A stretch of 64,000 nt of DNA, from the NCBI RefSeq assembly GCF_004336745.1, contig NZ_SJXD01000011.1, positions 744,001-808,000 on the forward strand, written 5' to 3'. Under the pieces are notes generated by a model. It was not told the origin of the DNA, did no database searches, and worked only from the letters and a program-made list of their open reading frames with translations. A program made the translations under genes and the position numbers. Shown here piece by piece: positions 41,462-49,675 of this stretch (within the stretch, counting starts at the first letter, position 1; every line of letters starts with the position of its first letter). The DNA is from Roseococcus sp. SYP-B2431. Its GTDB lineage: Bacteria > Pseudomonadota > Alphaproteobacteria > Acetobacterales > Acetobacteraceae.

Positions 41462-43000
41462 TCAGGCCCCGAGGCCCCAGGGCAGGCCCGTCAGGTACCA
41501 GGCGACCAGGAAGAGGGTCCAGACCACGCTCAGCAAGACCACATAGGGAAGCATCAGCGCGATCACGGTGCCGACGCCCGCATCCTTCTGATACTTGATG
41601 GCGAAGGTCACGATCATGGCGAAATAGGCGTTCAGCGGCGTGATGGCGTTCATCGGCGAATCGCCCACGCGATAGGCCGCCAGCACCGCCTCGGGCGACA
41701 TGCCGAGCTGCATTAGCAGCGGCACGAAGATGGGCGCGAAGATGGCCCATTTCGCGATCGCCGCCGTGATGATGAGGTCGAGCAGGAAGACCACCACCAC
41801 GAAGCCGACCAGCAGCCAGATCGCGTTGAGATTGGCGCGCGTCAGCACCTCGGCCAGCGATACGGCCGCCAGCGTCGCCATGTTGGTGTAGTTGAAGAAG
41901 GCGATGAACTGGCTGATCACCAGCAGCAGCAGGATCAGGCCGGACAGGCTCGCGATCGCCTTCTGCATGGCGCCGATCACGTCGTTGGTGGACTTCATCG
42001 TCCGCGCGCCGAGGCCGTAGGCCGTGCCGCAGACCAGGAAGACCAGCGCGATCGAGACGATCAGGCTGTTCATGAAGGGCGAATTGCCGATGATCGCGCC
42101 TGTCTCCGGGTTCCGCAGCGGCGCCCCCGGCGGCAGGGTCAGCACGGCGAGGAAGGCGAGAACGGCGATCATCCCCCAGAGCGCCCAGCGCAGGCCCCGC
42201 CCCTCGTCGTCCGAGAGGCCGGTGTCGCCCTCCAGCCTGTAGTCGCCGACATAGGTGCCCAGGCGCGGCTCGATCACCCGCTCGGTGATCAGTGCGATCA
42301 GGACGGTGAGCATCGCGACCGAGGCGATGGAGAACCAGAGGTTGGCCGCGAGGTCGATCGAGACGTTGGGATTCACCAGCGCGATGGCGTCGTTGGTGAT
42401 CTCGGTGAGGATGCCGTCGGTCGGCACGATCAGCACGTTGACGAGGAAGGCCGAGGCCACCGCCGCGAAGGCCGCCGCCAGCCCCGCCAGCGGATGCCGG
42501 CCCACGCTCAGGAAGGCCGCCGCCGCCAGCGGGATCAGCACCAGGTAGCCCGCATCGGCCGCGATGGAGGAGACGATGCCGACGAAGACCAGGATATAGG
42601 TCAGCGCCTTGGGCGGCGCGACCACGACCAGCTTGCGGATGAGCGCCTTGACCAGCCCCGCCTCCTCCGCGACGCCCACGCCCACCATCGCGATGATGAT
42701 GACGCCCACCGCATTGAAGTTCATGAAGTTCTGGACGATGCCGGTGAACATGAACCGGATGCCCTCGACGGTGAGCAGGCTGCGCGCCGCGACCGTCATG
42801 GGCTCGACCGTGTCCGCCTCATAATTCACCTGCTGGAAGGAGACGCTGGCGCCCATCGCGCCGAGGATGGCGGAAAGGGCGATCACGATCACGATCAGGA
42901 TCACGAAGATGAGGACCGGGTGCGGCACCCGGTTGCCGACGCGCTCGACGACATCGAGCATCTTCTGCATCGCGGTCTTGGGTTCGGCGGCGGCGCTCAT
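41462..43000 (-). CDS. AbgT-family transporter
   Basis: A 512-residue secondary transporter of the AbgT family, with about 11 hydrophobic segments and the family's G-N-R-V-P-H-P-V-L-I-F near the N-terminus. S-P-E-A-V-L-A-A-Y-R-V-G-D-S-P-M-N lies in the late repeat. AbgT proteins import p-aminobenzoyl-glutamate or export antifolates. An M20 peptidase gene starts next upstream (43017-44399), 16 bases away, which suggests import of a peptide-like conjugate followed by cleavage, though export cannot be excluded. Confidence 0.9.
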   Translation of the reverse strand: MSAAAEPKTAMQKMLDVVERVGNRVPHPVLIFVILIVIVIALSAILGAMGASVSFQQVNYEADTVEPMTVAARSLLTVEGIRFMFTGIVQNFMNFNAVGVIIIAMVGVGVAEEAGLVKALIRKLVVVAPPKALTYILVFVGIVSSIAADAGYLVLIPLAAAAFLSVGRHPLAGLAAAFAAVASAFLVNVLIVPTDGILTEITNDAIALVNPNVSIDLAANLWFSIASVAMLTVLIALITERVIEPRLGTYVGDYRLEGDTGLSDDEGRGLRWALWGMIAVLAFLAVLTLPPGAPLRNPETGAIIGNSPFMNSLIVSIALVFLVCGTAYGLGARTMKSTNDVIGAMQKAIASLSGLILLLLVISQFIAFFNYTNMATLAAVSLAEVLTRANLNAIWLLVGFVVVVFLLDLIITAAIAKWAIFAPIFVPLLMQLGMSPEAVLAAYRVGDSPMNAITPLNAYFAMIVTFAIKYQKDAGVGTVIALMLPYVVLLSVVWTLFLVAWYLTGLPWGLGA

Positions 43001-43016
43001 CGGGATCGGTCCTCGT

Positions 43017-44399
43017 CTAGCGCGAAAGGGCGTCGAGAATGCGCGCCCAGGAGCGGATGCCGCGCCGGAAGCACTCCAGGTCGTATTTCTCGTTGGGGCT
43101 GTGGATGCGGTCGTCCTCCAGGCCGAAGCCGGCGAGGATCACATCCATCCCCAGCGCCTTCTTCAGCTCATGCGTCACGGGGATGGAGCCGCCGCCGCCG
43201 ATGAAGACGCCAGGCTTGTTCCATTCGTCGCTCAGCGCCTGGCGGGCCTTCTCGAATTCCGGCGCGTCGATCGGGAAGCGGATGGCTTGGCCCGAACCGT
43301 GCTCGATGAACTCGGCACGGCAGTCCGCGGGAACGTTCGCCTGCACATAGTCGCGAAAGGCCTTGCGGATCGCATGCGGATCCTGGTCGAAGACCAGCCG
43401 GAAGGAGATCTTCGCCGAGGCCATGGCCGGGATCACGGTCTTGAAGCCGGCGCCCTGGTAGCCGCCGCCCATGCCGTTGATTTCGCAGGTGGGGCGCGAC
43501 CAGGTCATCTCCAGCACCGACCGCCCCTTCTCGCCGGCCGGGACCGAGAGGCCCACCGCACCGAGGAATTTTTCCGCATCGAAGCCCAGCGTGTCCCATT
43601 GCGCGCGCAGCGCGTCGGACAGCTCCGGTACGCCGTCATAGAAGCCCGGCAGCGTCACGCGGCCATTCTCGTCGTGCAGCCCGGCGATAATCTTCGCCAG
43701 CACGCGGTTCGGATTGGCCGCGGCTGAGCCGTAGAAACCGGAATGCAGGTCGCGGTCGGCGGCGTGGATGATCACCTCCTCGCCGCAGAGCCCGCGCAGC
43801 ATGGTGGTGATGGCCGGGGTCCGCGCGTCCCACATATTGGTGTCGCAGATCAGGCCGATATCGGCCTTCAGCTCCGCCGCATTCGCCTGGAGGAAGGGCG
43901 GCAGGTTCACGCCGCCGCTCTCCTCCTCGCCCTCCAGGAGGATGGAGACCGGGATGGGCAGCCCGCCGGTGACGGCCTTCCAGGCGCGGCAGGCCTCGAC
44001 GAAGGTCATGAGCTGTCCCTTGTCGTCCGCCGTGCCGCGGCCGCGGAGGACCTTGGCGCCGTCCTCGCGCGTCTCGATCGCGGGCTCGAAGGGATCGCGG
44101 GTCCAGAGCTCCAGCGGATCCACGGGCTGCACGTCGTAATGCCCGTAGAACAGCGCCGAGGGGCCGGTCGCGTTGCGGTCATGCGCGACGACCATGGGGT
44201 GGCCCGGGGTCGGCCGGGCGCTGGCCTCGAAGCCGATGCTGGCGAGGTCGGCCACATGCCAGTCGGCGCATGCCTTGCACTCGCCGGCGAAGGCGGGATC
44301 GGTGGAGATGGATTTGATCCGCAGGGTCTCGAAGAGGCGCGCGAGCGCCGCGTCGAGATCGGAATCGATATGCGCGAGAACCTGGTCGAGCTCTGCCAT
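43017..44399 (-). CDS. M20-family dipeptidase-like metallohydrolase
   Basis: A 460-residue cytosolic zinc peptidase resembling CNDP/carnosinase-type M20 enzymes. Metal and catalytic segments are Y-G-H-Y-D-V-Q-P near residue 80-90, G-R-G-T-A-D-D-K-G-Q, E-G-E-E-E-S-G-G and I-C-D-T-N. The late G-G-G-S-I-P-V-T belongs to the catalytic lobe. It hydrolyses a dipeptide or N-acyl amino acid. It is the first gene of a unit with abgT; E. coli pairs AbgT with M20D enzymes, whereas this is a different M20 branch. A 9-bp inverted repeat lies upstream. Confidence 0.9.
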   Translation of the reverse strand: MAELDQVLAHIDSDLDAALARLFETLRIKSISTDPAFAGECKACADWHVADLASIGFEASARPTPGHPMVVAHDRNATGPSALFYGHYDVQPVDPLELWTRDPFEPAIETREDGAKVLRGRGTADDKGQLMTFVEACRAWKAVTGGLPIPVSILLEGEEESGGVNLPPFLQANAAELKADIGLICDTNMWDARTPAITTMLRGLCGEEVIIHAADRDLHSGFYGSAAANPNRVLAKIIAGLHDENGRVTLPGFYDGVPELSDALRAQWDTLGFDAEKFLGAVGLSVPAGEKGRSVLEMTWSRPTCEINGMGGGYQGAGFKTVIPAMASAKISFRLVFDQDPHAIRKAFRDYVQANVPADCRAEFIEHGSGQAIRFPIDAPEFEKARQALSDEWNKPGVFIGGGGSIPVTHELKKALGMDVILAGFGLEDDRIHSPNEKYDLECFRRGIRSWARILDALSR

Positions 44400-44433
44400 G
44401 GGGGCCTCCGGAGGGACGTGTGCGCGAAGCCTG

Positions 44434-44501
44434 CCCCTGGCGCTCGCGCGCCGAAACCCCGCTCCCGCCCGGTCTGGAAGGCTACTGGCTCACGCCAGGG
44501 G
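44434..44501. promoter_or_regulatory. 9-bp inverted repeat upstream of the M20 gene
   Basis: CCCCTGGCG at 44434-44442 and CGCCAGGGG at 44493-44501 are exact complements separated by 50 bases, in the 164-base gap between bcp and the M20 gene. They could be paired operator half-sites or terminator-like; no promoter box is convincing. Confidence 0.35.
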
Positions 44502-44563
44502 AGACATGCGCCCGGCGTCCCGCGCCTTGGCGGATCGTCCCACAGCTTCTCCGGCAGACCGCC

Positions 44564-45031
44564 TTACAGAGCCTTCGCCGCCTCCAGCACCTGGGCCGCG
44601 TGGGCCTCGGGCTTCACCTTGCGCCAGACGGCCGCGATCTTCCCGTCCCTGTCGACCAGGAAGCTCGACCGCTCGAAGCCCATGTACTTACGCCCCATGA
44701 AAGTCTTCTGGACCCAGGTGCCGTAGGCCTCGGCGAGCTGGTGCTCGGGGTCGCTCGCCAGCGGGAAGGTCAGGTCGAACTTCCTGGCAAACTTCTCAAT
44801 GGCCGGCATGGGGTCGGGACTGACCCCGATGATCGCGAGGCCCGTCCTGCCCAGGGCCGGAAGCGCCTCCTGGATGCCGCAGGCCTGGGCGGTGCAGCCG
44901 GGCGTGCTCGCCTTGGGGTAGAAGTAGAGCAGATACGGCTTCCCCTTCAGCGCCTCCGCGCTGACCCTGCGCCCGCCCGAGGCCGCCAGCGCGAAGCCCG
45001 GCGCCGGATCGCCGACGGCCGGTCCGGTCAA
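44564..45031 (-). CDS. bcp: Peroxiredoxin, Bcp/PrxQ type
   Basis: A 155-residue thiol peroxidase that reduces hydroperoxides. The peroxidatic Cys46 in S-T-P-G-C-T and the resolving Cys51 have the spacing of E. coli Bcp. F-Y-P-K-A-S-T-P precedes them, and the late R-S-S-F-L-V-D-R-D-G-K is standard. The start is a TTG at 45031 overlapping the previous gene's stop by four bases, with AAGGA seven bases upstream; no ATG is available. Coupling to the racemase-like gene upstream is odd and may only reflect compaction. Confidence 0.9.
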   Translation of the reverse strand: MTGPAVGDPAPGFALAASGGRRVSAEALKGKPYLLYFYPKASTPGCTAQACGIQEALPALGRTGLAIIGVSPDPMPAIEKFARKFDLTFPLASDPEHQLAEAYGTWVQKTFMGRKYMGFERSSFLVDRDGKIAAVWRKVKPEAHAAQVLEAAKAL

Positions 45032-45663
45032 GCGAGCATCCTTTTCAGCTTGCGCACGGCGCTGTCCGGCGTCGAGAAGACGGGCAGGCCCGTGGCCCCC
45101 GCCACCATCGGCGCCACATGCGCCAGGCTGAACTGGCCGAGCGCGATGGCATCGCAATCCTTCAGCGCCAGCGAGGCCTCCATGGCCAGCCGGTCATGCG
45201 CCGCGACGTCGCCGGCGTCGAGCGCCGCGAGCGCGCCCTCGGCCAGGCAGGGCACGACCTCGATGCCGAGAGGGAACTCCGGCGGCATGGAGGACAGCGT
45301 GCCCGGGAAGGTCGCGAGCAGCCCGATCTTCCTCGCGCCCGAGGCCAGGATCTCCTCGATCATCGCCTCGTTGGGCTTGAGCACGGGCATGGGCGCGTGC
45401 TCGGCCGCGACGGCCTCGATGCAGGGCCCGAAGGCCGAGCAGGTGAAGAGGATGGCGTCCGCGCCCGTCCCCGTGGCGTAGTCGCCCAGCGCGCGGAAGC
45501 GCTGCGTCATCTCCGGCGTCAGCTTCCCCTGGCGGGCGAGGTCGGCCGAGAGGCTGTCGTCCATCAGGTTCATGAGCGTGTTGCCGGGCCAGAGCCTGGC
45601 GAAGGCGGCCTCGATCGGCGGCGGCGAGTGGCGCAGCGCGTGGATCAGCGTGATGCGGGGCAC
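45028..45663 (-). CDS. Aspartate/glutamate racemase-superfamily protein
   Basis: A 211-residue Asp/Glu racemase-fold protein. The first catalytic cysteine is in I-L-F-T-C-S-A-F-G at about residue 75. The second half has A-I-A-L-G-Q-F-S-L-A-H where a two-cysteine racemase would have L-G-C. A single-cysteine active site is known in arylmalonate decarboxylase-like members, so decarboxylation or an isomerase role is possible. It overlaps the bcp start. No amino-acid pathway genes lie nearby. Confidence 0.82.
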   Translation of the reverse strand: MPRITLIHALRHSPPPIEAAFARLWPGNTLMNLMDDSLSADLARQGKLTPEMTQRFRALGDYATGTGADAILFTCSAFGPCIEAVAAEHAPMPVLKPNEAMIEEILASGARKIGLLATFPGTLSSMPPEFPLGIEVVPCLAEGALAALDAGDVAAHDRLAMEASLALKDCDAIALGQFSLAHVAPMVAGATGLPVFSTPDSAVRKLKRMLA

Positions 45664-45667
45664 CGGC

Positions 45668-46117
45668 TCAGCCCTTGCAGCGCTTCAGCGGGCTCGGAAA
45701 CTCGCGGCAATCGGTGAAGAGCACCTCGTCGTCGCTCACCCGGCGAACGCGCAGGATATTGGGGTTGTTGTCGCAGCCAAAGCCGGATTCCGGCACCGCG
45801 GCGCGGCCGGGCGTCGGCACGAAGCGGAATTCGAGGCCGTCGGGGATGATCGCCACGGTCTCGATCGCCCGCTGGCGGAAGGCCACGTCGAGGCTGGAGA
45901 CGCGCATCACGATGTCGCGCGTCACGATGACGGTGACGTTGCCGAAGCAGGCCGGCCCCTGGGTCTCGGTGGCCGGGAAGATGCCGCCGGTCCAGCCGCC
46001 GAACATCCATTCGTGGGGCGGGCCCTGGCGGGTCTGCGCCCGGGCGGCCTGGGGGAGCGCGAGCGAAGGCGCGGCAAGCAGGCCGGACATGAGGGGAAGC
46101 AGCGAACGTCGGCGCAT
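45668..46117 (-). CDS. Secreted protein of unknown function
   Basis: A 149-residue exported protein. A signal peptide (M-R-R-R-S-L-L-P, hydrophobic core, cleavage after A-R-A-Q) is followed by a compact beta-rich domain with four cysteines (A-C-F-G-N, F-G-C-D-N-N-P, D-C-R-E-F and R-C-K-G at the end) that could form two disulfides. I do not recognise the family. It sits five bases before the racemase-like gene on the same strand and after an MFS transporter. Confidence 0.75.
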   Translation of the reverse strand: MRRRSLLPLMSGLLAAPSLALPQAARAQTRQGPPHEWMFGGWTGGIFPATETQGPACFGNVTVIVTRDIVMRVSSLDVAFRQRAIETVAIIPDGLEFRFVPTPGRAAVPESGFGCDNNPNILRVRRVSDDEVLFTDCREFPSPLKRCKG

Positions 46118-46146
46118 GAAAGCTCCTGGCAGGTTGGCCCTGCCCC

Positions 46147-47403
46147 CTATGTAGCCCGCCCGGCCGGCGGCGTCAGGCCCGGGACGGGAGATGGCGGGCC
46201 AGCCTTGGTCGGCCCATCCTTGATTGGCCCATCCTTGATCGGCAGGTGGATGAAGGCCGCGAAGGCCGCGAAGGCGATGCTGACGCTCCACATCAGGTCG
46301 TAGCTGCCGGTCAGGTCGAAGATGTAGCCGCCCAGGAAGGCGCCGGTGAAGCCGCCGAGCTGGTGGCCCAGGAAGACGATGCCGAAGATAGTGGCCAGCC
46401 AGCGCGTGCCCCAGTTGCGCGCGCAGAGCGCCACGGTCGGCGGCACCGTCGAGAGCCAGAGGATCCCCATGAAGGCGGAAAAGATCAGCACGTTGGTCGT
46501 GGTCTTCTCGGCATAGAGGAAGACCGCCATCAGCACGCCGCGCAGCGCATAGATCGCGACCAGCAGCTCGCGCCGCTTCCAGCGCTGGGAAAGCTCGCCC
46601 GAGCCGAGCGAGCCCACCACGTTGAACAGCCCGATCAGCGCGATCGAGGCCGCGCCGACCGAGGCCGGCAGGTGGCAGGTCGCCACGAAGCCCGGGAGGT
46701 GGACGGCCAGGAAGCTCACATGCACGCCGCAGACGAAGAAGCCGGCGAAGAGGCACCAGAAGCTCGGCGAGGAGGTGGCGGCGCGCAGCGCCTCCCCGGC
46801 CGTCTGCTCGGTGGTGCCCGGCTTGGGCGGCGCCGGCGCGGCGCCGAGCGGCAGGGAGAGCGGCACCATCAGCAGCGCCATCCCCGCCATGAGGAAGAGC
46901 GCCCCCTGCCAGCCCGCGAGGTTGATTCCGAGCTGGCTGAGCGGCACGACCAGGAACTGGCCGAAGCTCGAGCCCGCCGTGCCCAGGCCCACCGCGCGGC
47001 CGCGCATGTGCTCGGGCAGGCCGCGCGTGAGGGCCGCGCTGATCACCGGCATCCCGGCGGCGGCCACGGCCACGCCCATGACGACGCCCGCGAAGAAGGT
47101 GAAGAGCGGCAGCCCCTCGCTCAGCGCCATGCCGAGGATGCCCGCCGCGTAGAGGATGGCGCCGCCCAGCACCACGGGCCGCGCCCCGATCCGGTCGGCG
47201 ACCTGGCCCGCGAGCGGCTGGGCGAAGCCGTTCAGCAGGACCTGGAAGGCGATGGCCAGCGCGAAGCCCGAGGTGGACCAGCCGCGCTCGGCCGTCATGG
47301 GGGCGAGGAAGAGGCCGAAGCTCTGGCGCAGGCCCATGGCCAGGGCGGCGGCCGCGACGGCGCAGGCAATGAGAAGCCCGGCATTGCGGGTCGTGGCGGA
47401 CAT
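46147..47403 (-). CDS. Major facilitator superfamily transporter
   Basis: A 418-residue 12-helix transporter. The ATG at 47403 opens M-S-A-T-T-R-N-A before helix 1; an in-frame extension upstream is unsupported. Typical features are the loop 2-3 region A-D-R-I-G-A-R-P and a central cytoplasmic loop with P-K-P-G-T-T. Substrate unknown; resemblance is to the oxalate/formate and monocarboxylate-like branch. Just before the stop is a threefold short repeat encoding I-K-D-G-P, which gives an unusual repetitive C-terminus. Confidence 0.87.
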   Translation of the reverse strand: MSATTRNAGLLIACAVAAAALAMGLRQSFGLFLAPMTAERGWSTSGFALAIAFQVLLNGFAQPLAGQVADRIGARPVVLGGAILYAAGILGMALSEGLPLFTFFAGVVMGVAVAAAGMPVISAALTRGLPEHMRGRAVGLGTAGSSFGQFLVVPLSQLGINLAGWQGALFLMAGMALLMVPLSLPLGAAPAPPKPGTTEQTAGEALRAATSSPSFWCLFAGFFVCGVHVSFLAVHLPGFVATCHLPASVGAASIALIGLFNVVGSLGSGELSQRWKRRELLVAIYALRGVLMAVFLYAEKTTTNVLIFSAFMGILWLSTVPPTVALCARNWGTRWLATIFGIVFLGHQLGGFTGAFLGGYIFDLTGSYDLMWSVSIAFAAFAAFIHLPIKDGPIKDGPTKAGPPSPVPGLTPPAGRAT

Positions 47404-47515
47404 GCTTTTCCCGGACTCCCCCTGGAAGGCGGCATCTTCCACGGCTCGCGGTGCCGCAGCAAATGCGCCCGACGCATGGCGGGCCATGCGCCTGGCGCTG
47501 ATCAGACCGTGGCCG

Positions 47516-47929
47516 TCAGACCACCCATGCGGGACGCTCCTGGGCGGCCATCGTCGCCGTCAGTTCGCGATAGGCTTTGTTCCAGGCGGCGCGCAGCTCG
47601 GGGGAGAAATCCTCGGCCAGGCATTCCTCCAGCATCCATTCCAGCGCCTCGCCGACCGGGCGGTGGTGCTCCGGCCGCAAGCCGAGGCGCAGCGCCACGT
47701 CGCGGGCGATCGGCAGCAGCCGTTCCGGCCGGTCCAGCGTCGCCACCGCGTAGCCCAGGGCCGCGATGAACCGCGCGCCCTGCACCCGCATGTCAGCGCT
47801 GGTGAAGAGGCCGCGCAGGGCGGGATCGATACGGAAAAGCCGCCCGTAGAAGAGGATCGCCGCCGGCGAGGCGAGGGCCGCGACCTGCGCGAAACTCCGG
47901 CGGATCAGCCGGATGCCCTTCTCGTCCAT
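47516..47929 (-). CDS. Globin-like protein lacking the proximal histidine segment
   Basis: A 137-residue globin-fold protein resembling Vitreoscilla-type hemoglobin and closely related to its neighbour. Tyr28 (B10), Phe42 (CD1) and Gln50 (E7) line up with heme-pocket residues. At the F helix it reads A-L-R-L-G-L-R-P-E-H-H where the neighbour has A-V-R-H-L-S-Y-G-V-R-R-E-H-Y, so three residues including the proximal His82 are deleted. It may not bind heme through the standard ligand; nearby His88 or His89 might substitute. The start at 47929 has GGGGAA upstream. It sits downstream of a canonical globin. Confidence 0.8.
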   Translation of the reverse strand: MDEKGIRLIRRSFAQVAALASPAAILFYGRLFRIDPALRGLFTSADMRVQGARFIAALGYAVATLDRPERLLPIARDVALRLGLRPEHHRPVGEALEWMLEECLAEDFSPELRAAWNKAYRELTATMAAQERPAWVV

Positions 47930-48036
47930 AGCCCGTTCCCCCGCGGCGTTGGAGGGAGCCTGGGCGCGCCATGTCGCAGCCATTTGCTGCCAGAGGGCGG
48001 GAATTGTCGCATGTGCCGCGCGAGCCGCCGCGGGGG

Positions 48037-48459
48037 TCATGCCGCCATCTCCACATAGGCCGCGTCGGTCATCGCCGCCGCCAGGGTCACATAGGCTTCG
48101 GCCCATGCGGCGCGCAGCTCCGGCGTGAAGCCGTCGCCCAGGCCCTTCTCCAGCGTCCAGAGCAGCGCCTCCCCGACCGGGATATAGTGCTCGCGCCGCA
48201 CGCCGTAGCTCAGATGGCGCACCGCCAGGTCCCGCGCCACGGGAAGCAGGCGCTCGGGCCGGTCGAGATGGGCGACGACGAAGCCCAGCGCCGTCATCAG
48301 CTTGGCACCCTGGGACGTCATGCGCGCGGGATCGAACAGCCGCTCCACCGAGGGGTCGAGGTCGAAGAGCCGGCCGTAGAAGAGGCGCGCCGCCTGCGGG
48401 GCGATGGCCGCGACCTTGGGGAAGCTTGCGCGCACCAGCTCGATCCTGTGGGCATCCAT
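48037..48459 (-). CDS. Bacterial hemoglobin (VHb-like globin)
   Basis: A 140-residue globin without flavin domain. Tyr28 at B10, Phe42 at CD1, Gln50 at E7 and the proximal His82 (A-V-R-H-L-S-Y-G-V) are all present; Y-I-P-V-G-E-A-L-L follows. It should bind oxygen or nitric oxide. The start ATG at 48459 is preceded by CAGGAGA. It is first in a two-globin unit divergent from queA, with several dyads in the shared upstream region. Confidence 0.88.
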   Translation of the reverse strand: MDAHRIELVRASFPKVAAIAPQAARLFYGRLFDLDPSVERLFDPARMTSQGAKLMTALGFVVAHLDRPERLLPVARDLAVRHLSYGVRREHYIPVGEALLWTLEKGLGDGFTPELRAAWAEAYVTLAAAMTDAAYVEMAA

Positions 48460-48521
48460 GTCGGCATCTCCTGTCCGGAGAAGTTTTCGCAGCCGCCTGT
48501 CGCAGCCTGACGCCGGGATTT

Positions 48522-48582
48522 GTCGCGTCCGTCGCGATATGGAAGGTGTTCCCGGCTTCCGGGAATTTGCGCCGGACGCGAC
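48522..48582. promoter_or_regulatory. Nested inverted repeats in the globin/queA divergent region
   Basis: GTCGCGTCCG at 48522-48531 and CGGACGCGAC at 48573-48582 are perfect 10-bp complements. Inside them TTCCCG and CGGGAA (48549-48565) form another dyad. The block is centred between two divergent promoters, a usual place for operator sites. No Fnr or NsrR consensus is present. Confidence 0.45.
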
Positions 48583-48604
48583 CGCGGGGTAACCGCCACG
48601 GCCC

Positions 48605-49675
48605 ATGACGCTCGCCACATCCGACTTCGACTATGCGCTGCCCGAGGCCGCGATCGCCCAGGCGCCCCTGCGCCCGCGCGACGCCGCCCGGATGCTGGTC
48701 GTGCGCGGCGGCACGCTGGAGGATCGCGGCGTGCGCGACCTGCCCTCGCTGCTCGAGCCCGGCGATGTGATGGTCGTGAACGACACGCGCGTGATCCCCG
48801 CCCGGCTGCGCGCGCGCCGCGGCGAGGCGCGCATCGAGGTCATGCTCAACCGCGCCGAGGGCGACGGCAGCTGGCATGCCTTGATCCGCAATGCCCGGCG
48901 GCTGCGGGTGGGCGACGAGATCGCGATCGAGGGCGCCGAGCTGACGGCCCGCGTGCTGGAAAAGTTCGAGGGCGGCAGCGCGCGGCTGGATTTCGGCACC
49001 GATCCCGCGCGGCTGATGGCGGCGCTGGAGCAGGCCGGCGAGATCCCCCTGCCCCCCTATATCCAGCGCGAGGCCGGCCCCGGCGCCGAGGACCGCGCCG
49101 ACTATCAGACCGTCTTCGCGGCGCGGCCCGGCGCCGTCGCCGCCCCCACGGCCAGCCTGCATTTCACGCCCTGGCTGCTGGCCGCGCTGGAGGCGCGGGG
49201 CGTGAAGCGGGCCACGGTCACGCTGCATGTCGGCGCCGGCACCTTCCTCCCCGTGCGCGAGGAGGACCCGCGCCGGCACGTCATGCACCACGAATGGGGC
49301 GAGCTCGGCGCCGAGGCCGCCGCCATCATCAACGCGGCGCGCGCCGAAGGCCGGCGCATCCTCTGCTGCGGCACGACGGCGCTGCGGCTGCTGGAGACCG
49401 CCGCGCGTGGGGTGGAGGACCGCCATGCGCCGATCCCGGTGTTTTCCGGCCTCACCGACATCTACATCCTGCCCGGATTCCCCTTCCGGGCCGCCGACCT
49501 GCTGATGACCAACTTCCACCTGCCGAAATCCACCCTGCTCATGCTGGTCTCCGCCTTCGCGGGAACGCGGCGGATGCGGCGCGCCTATGCGCATGCGGTG
49601 GCCGAGGGCTACCGCTTCTTCTCCTATGGCGACGCCTCGCTGCTCTTCCGCGAGGAGGCGGACCTCACGGCATGA
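48605..49675 (+). CDS. queA: S-adenosylmethionine:tRNA ribosyltransferase-isomerase
   Basis: A 356-residue QueA, transferring the ribosyl group of SAM to 7-aminomethyl-7-deazaguanine in tRNA to give epoxyqueuosine. The opening [23 protein letters not shown] and [10 protein letters not shown] are diagnostic, with [10 protein letters not shown] and [10 protein letters not shown] later. It overlaps tgt by four bases and starts a three-gene queuosine operon. Confidence 0.96.
   Translation: MTLATSDFDYALPEAAIAQAPLRPRDAARMLVVRGGTLEDRGVRDLPSLLEPGDVMVVNDTRVIPARLRARRGEARIEVMLNRAEGDGSWHALIRNARRLRVGDEIAIEGAELTARVLEKFEGGSARLDFGTDPARLMAALEQAGEIPLPPYIQREAGPGAEDRADYQTVFAARPGAVAAPTASLHFTPWLLAALEARGVKRATVTLHVGAGTFLPVREEDPRRHVMHHEWGELGAEAAAIINAARAEGRRILCCGTTALRLLETAARGVEDRHAPIPVFSGLTDIYILPGFPFRAADLLMTNFHLPKSTLLMLVSAFAGTRRMRRAYAHAVAEGYRFFSYGDASLLFREEADLTA

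Noticed and set aside
48037-48618. N-terminal extension of the first globin up to 48618
   Set aside because: The extra 53 residues have no globin similarity and the ATG at 48459 has a good ribosome site and gives the expected length.
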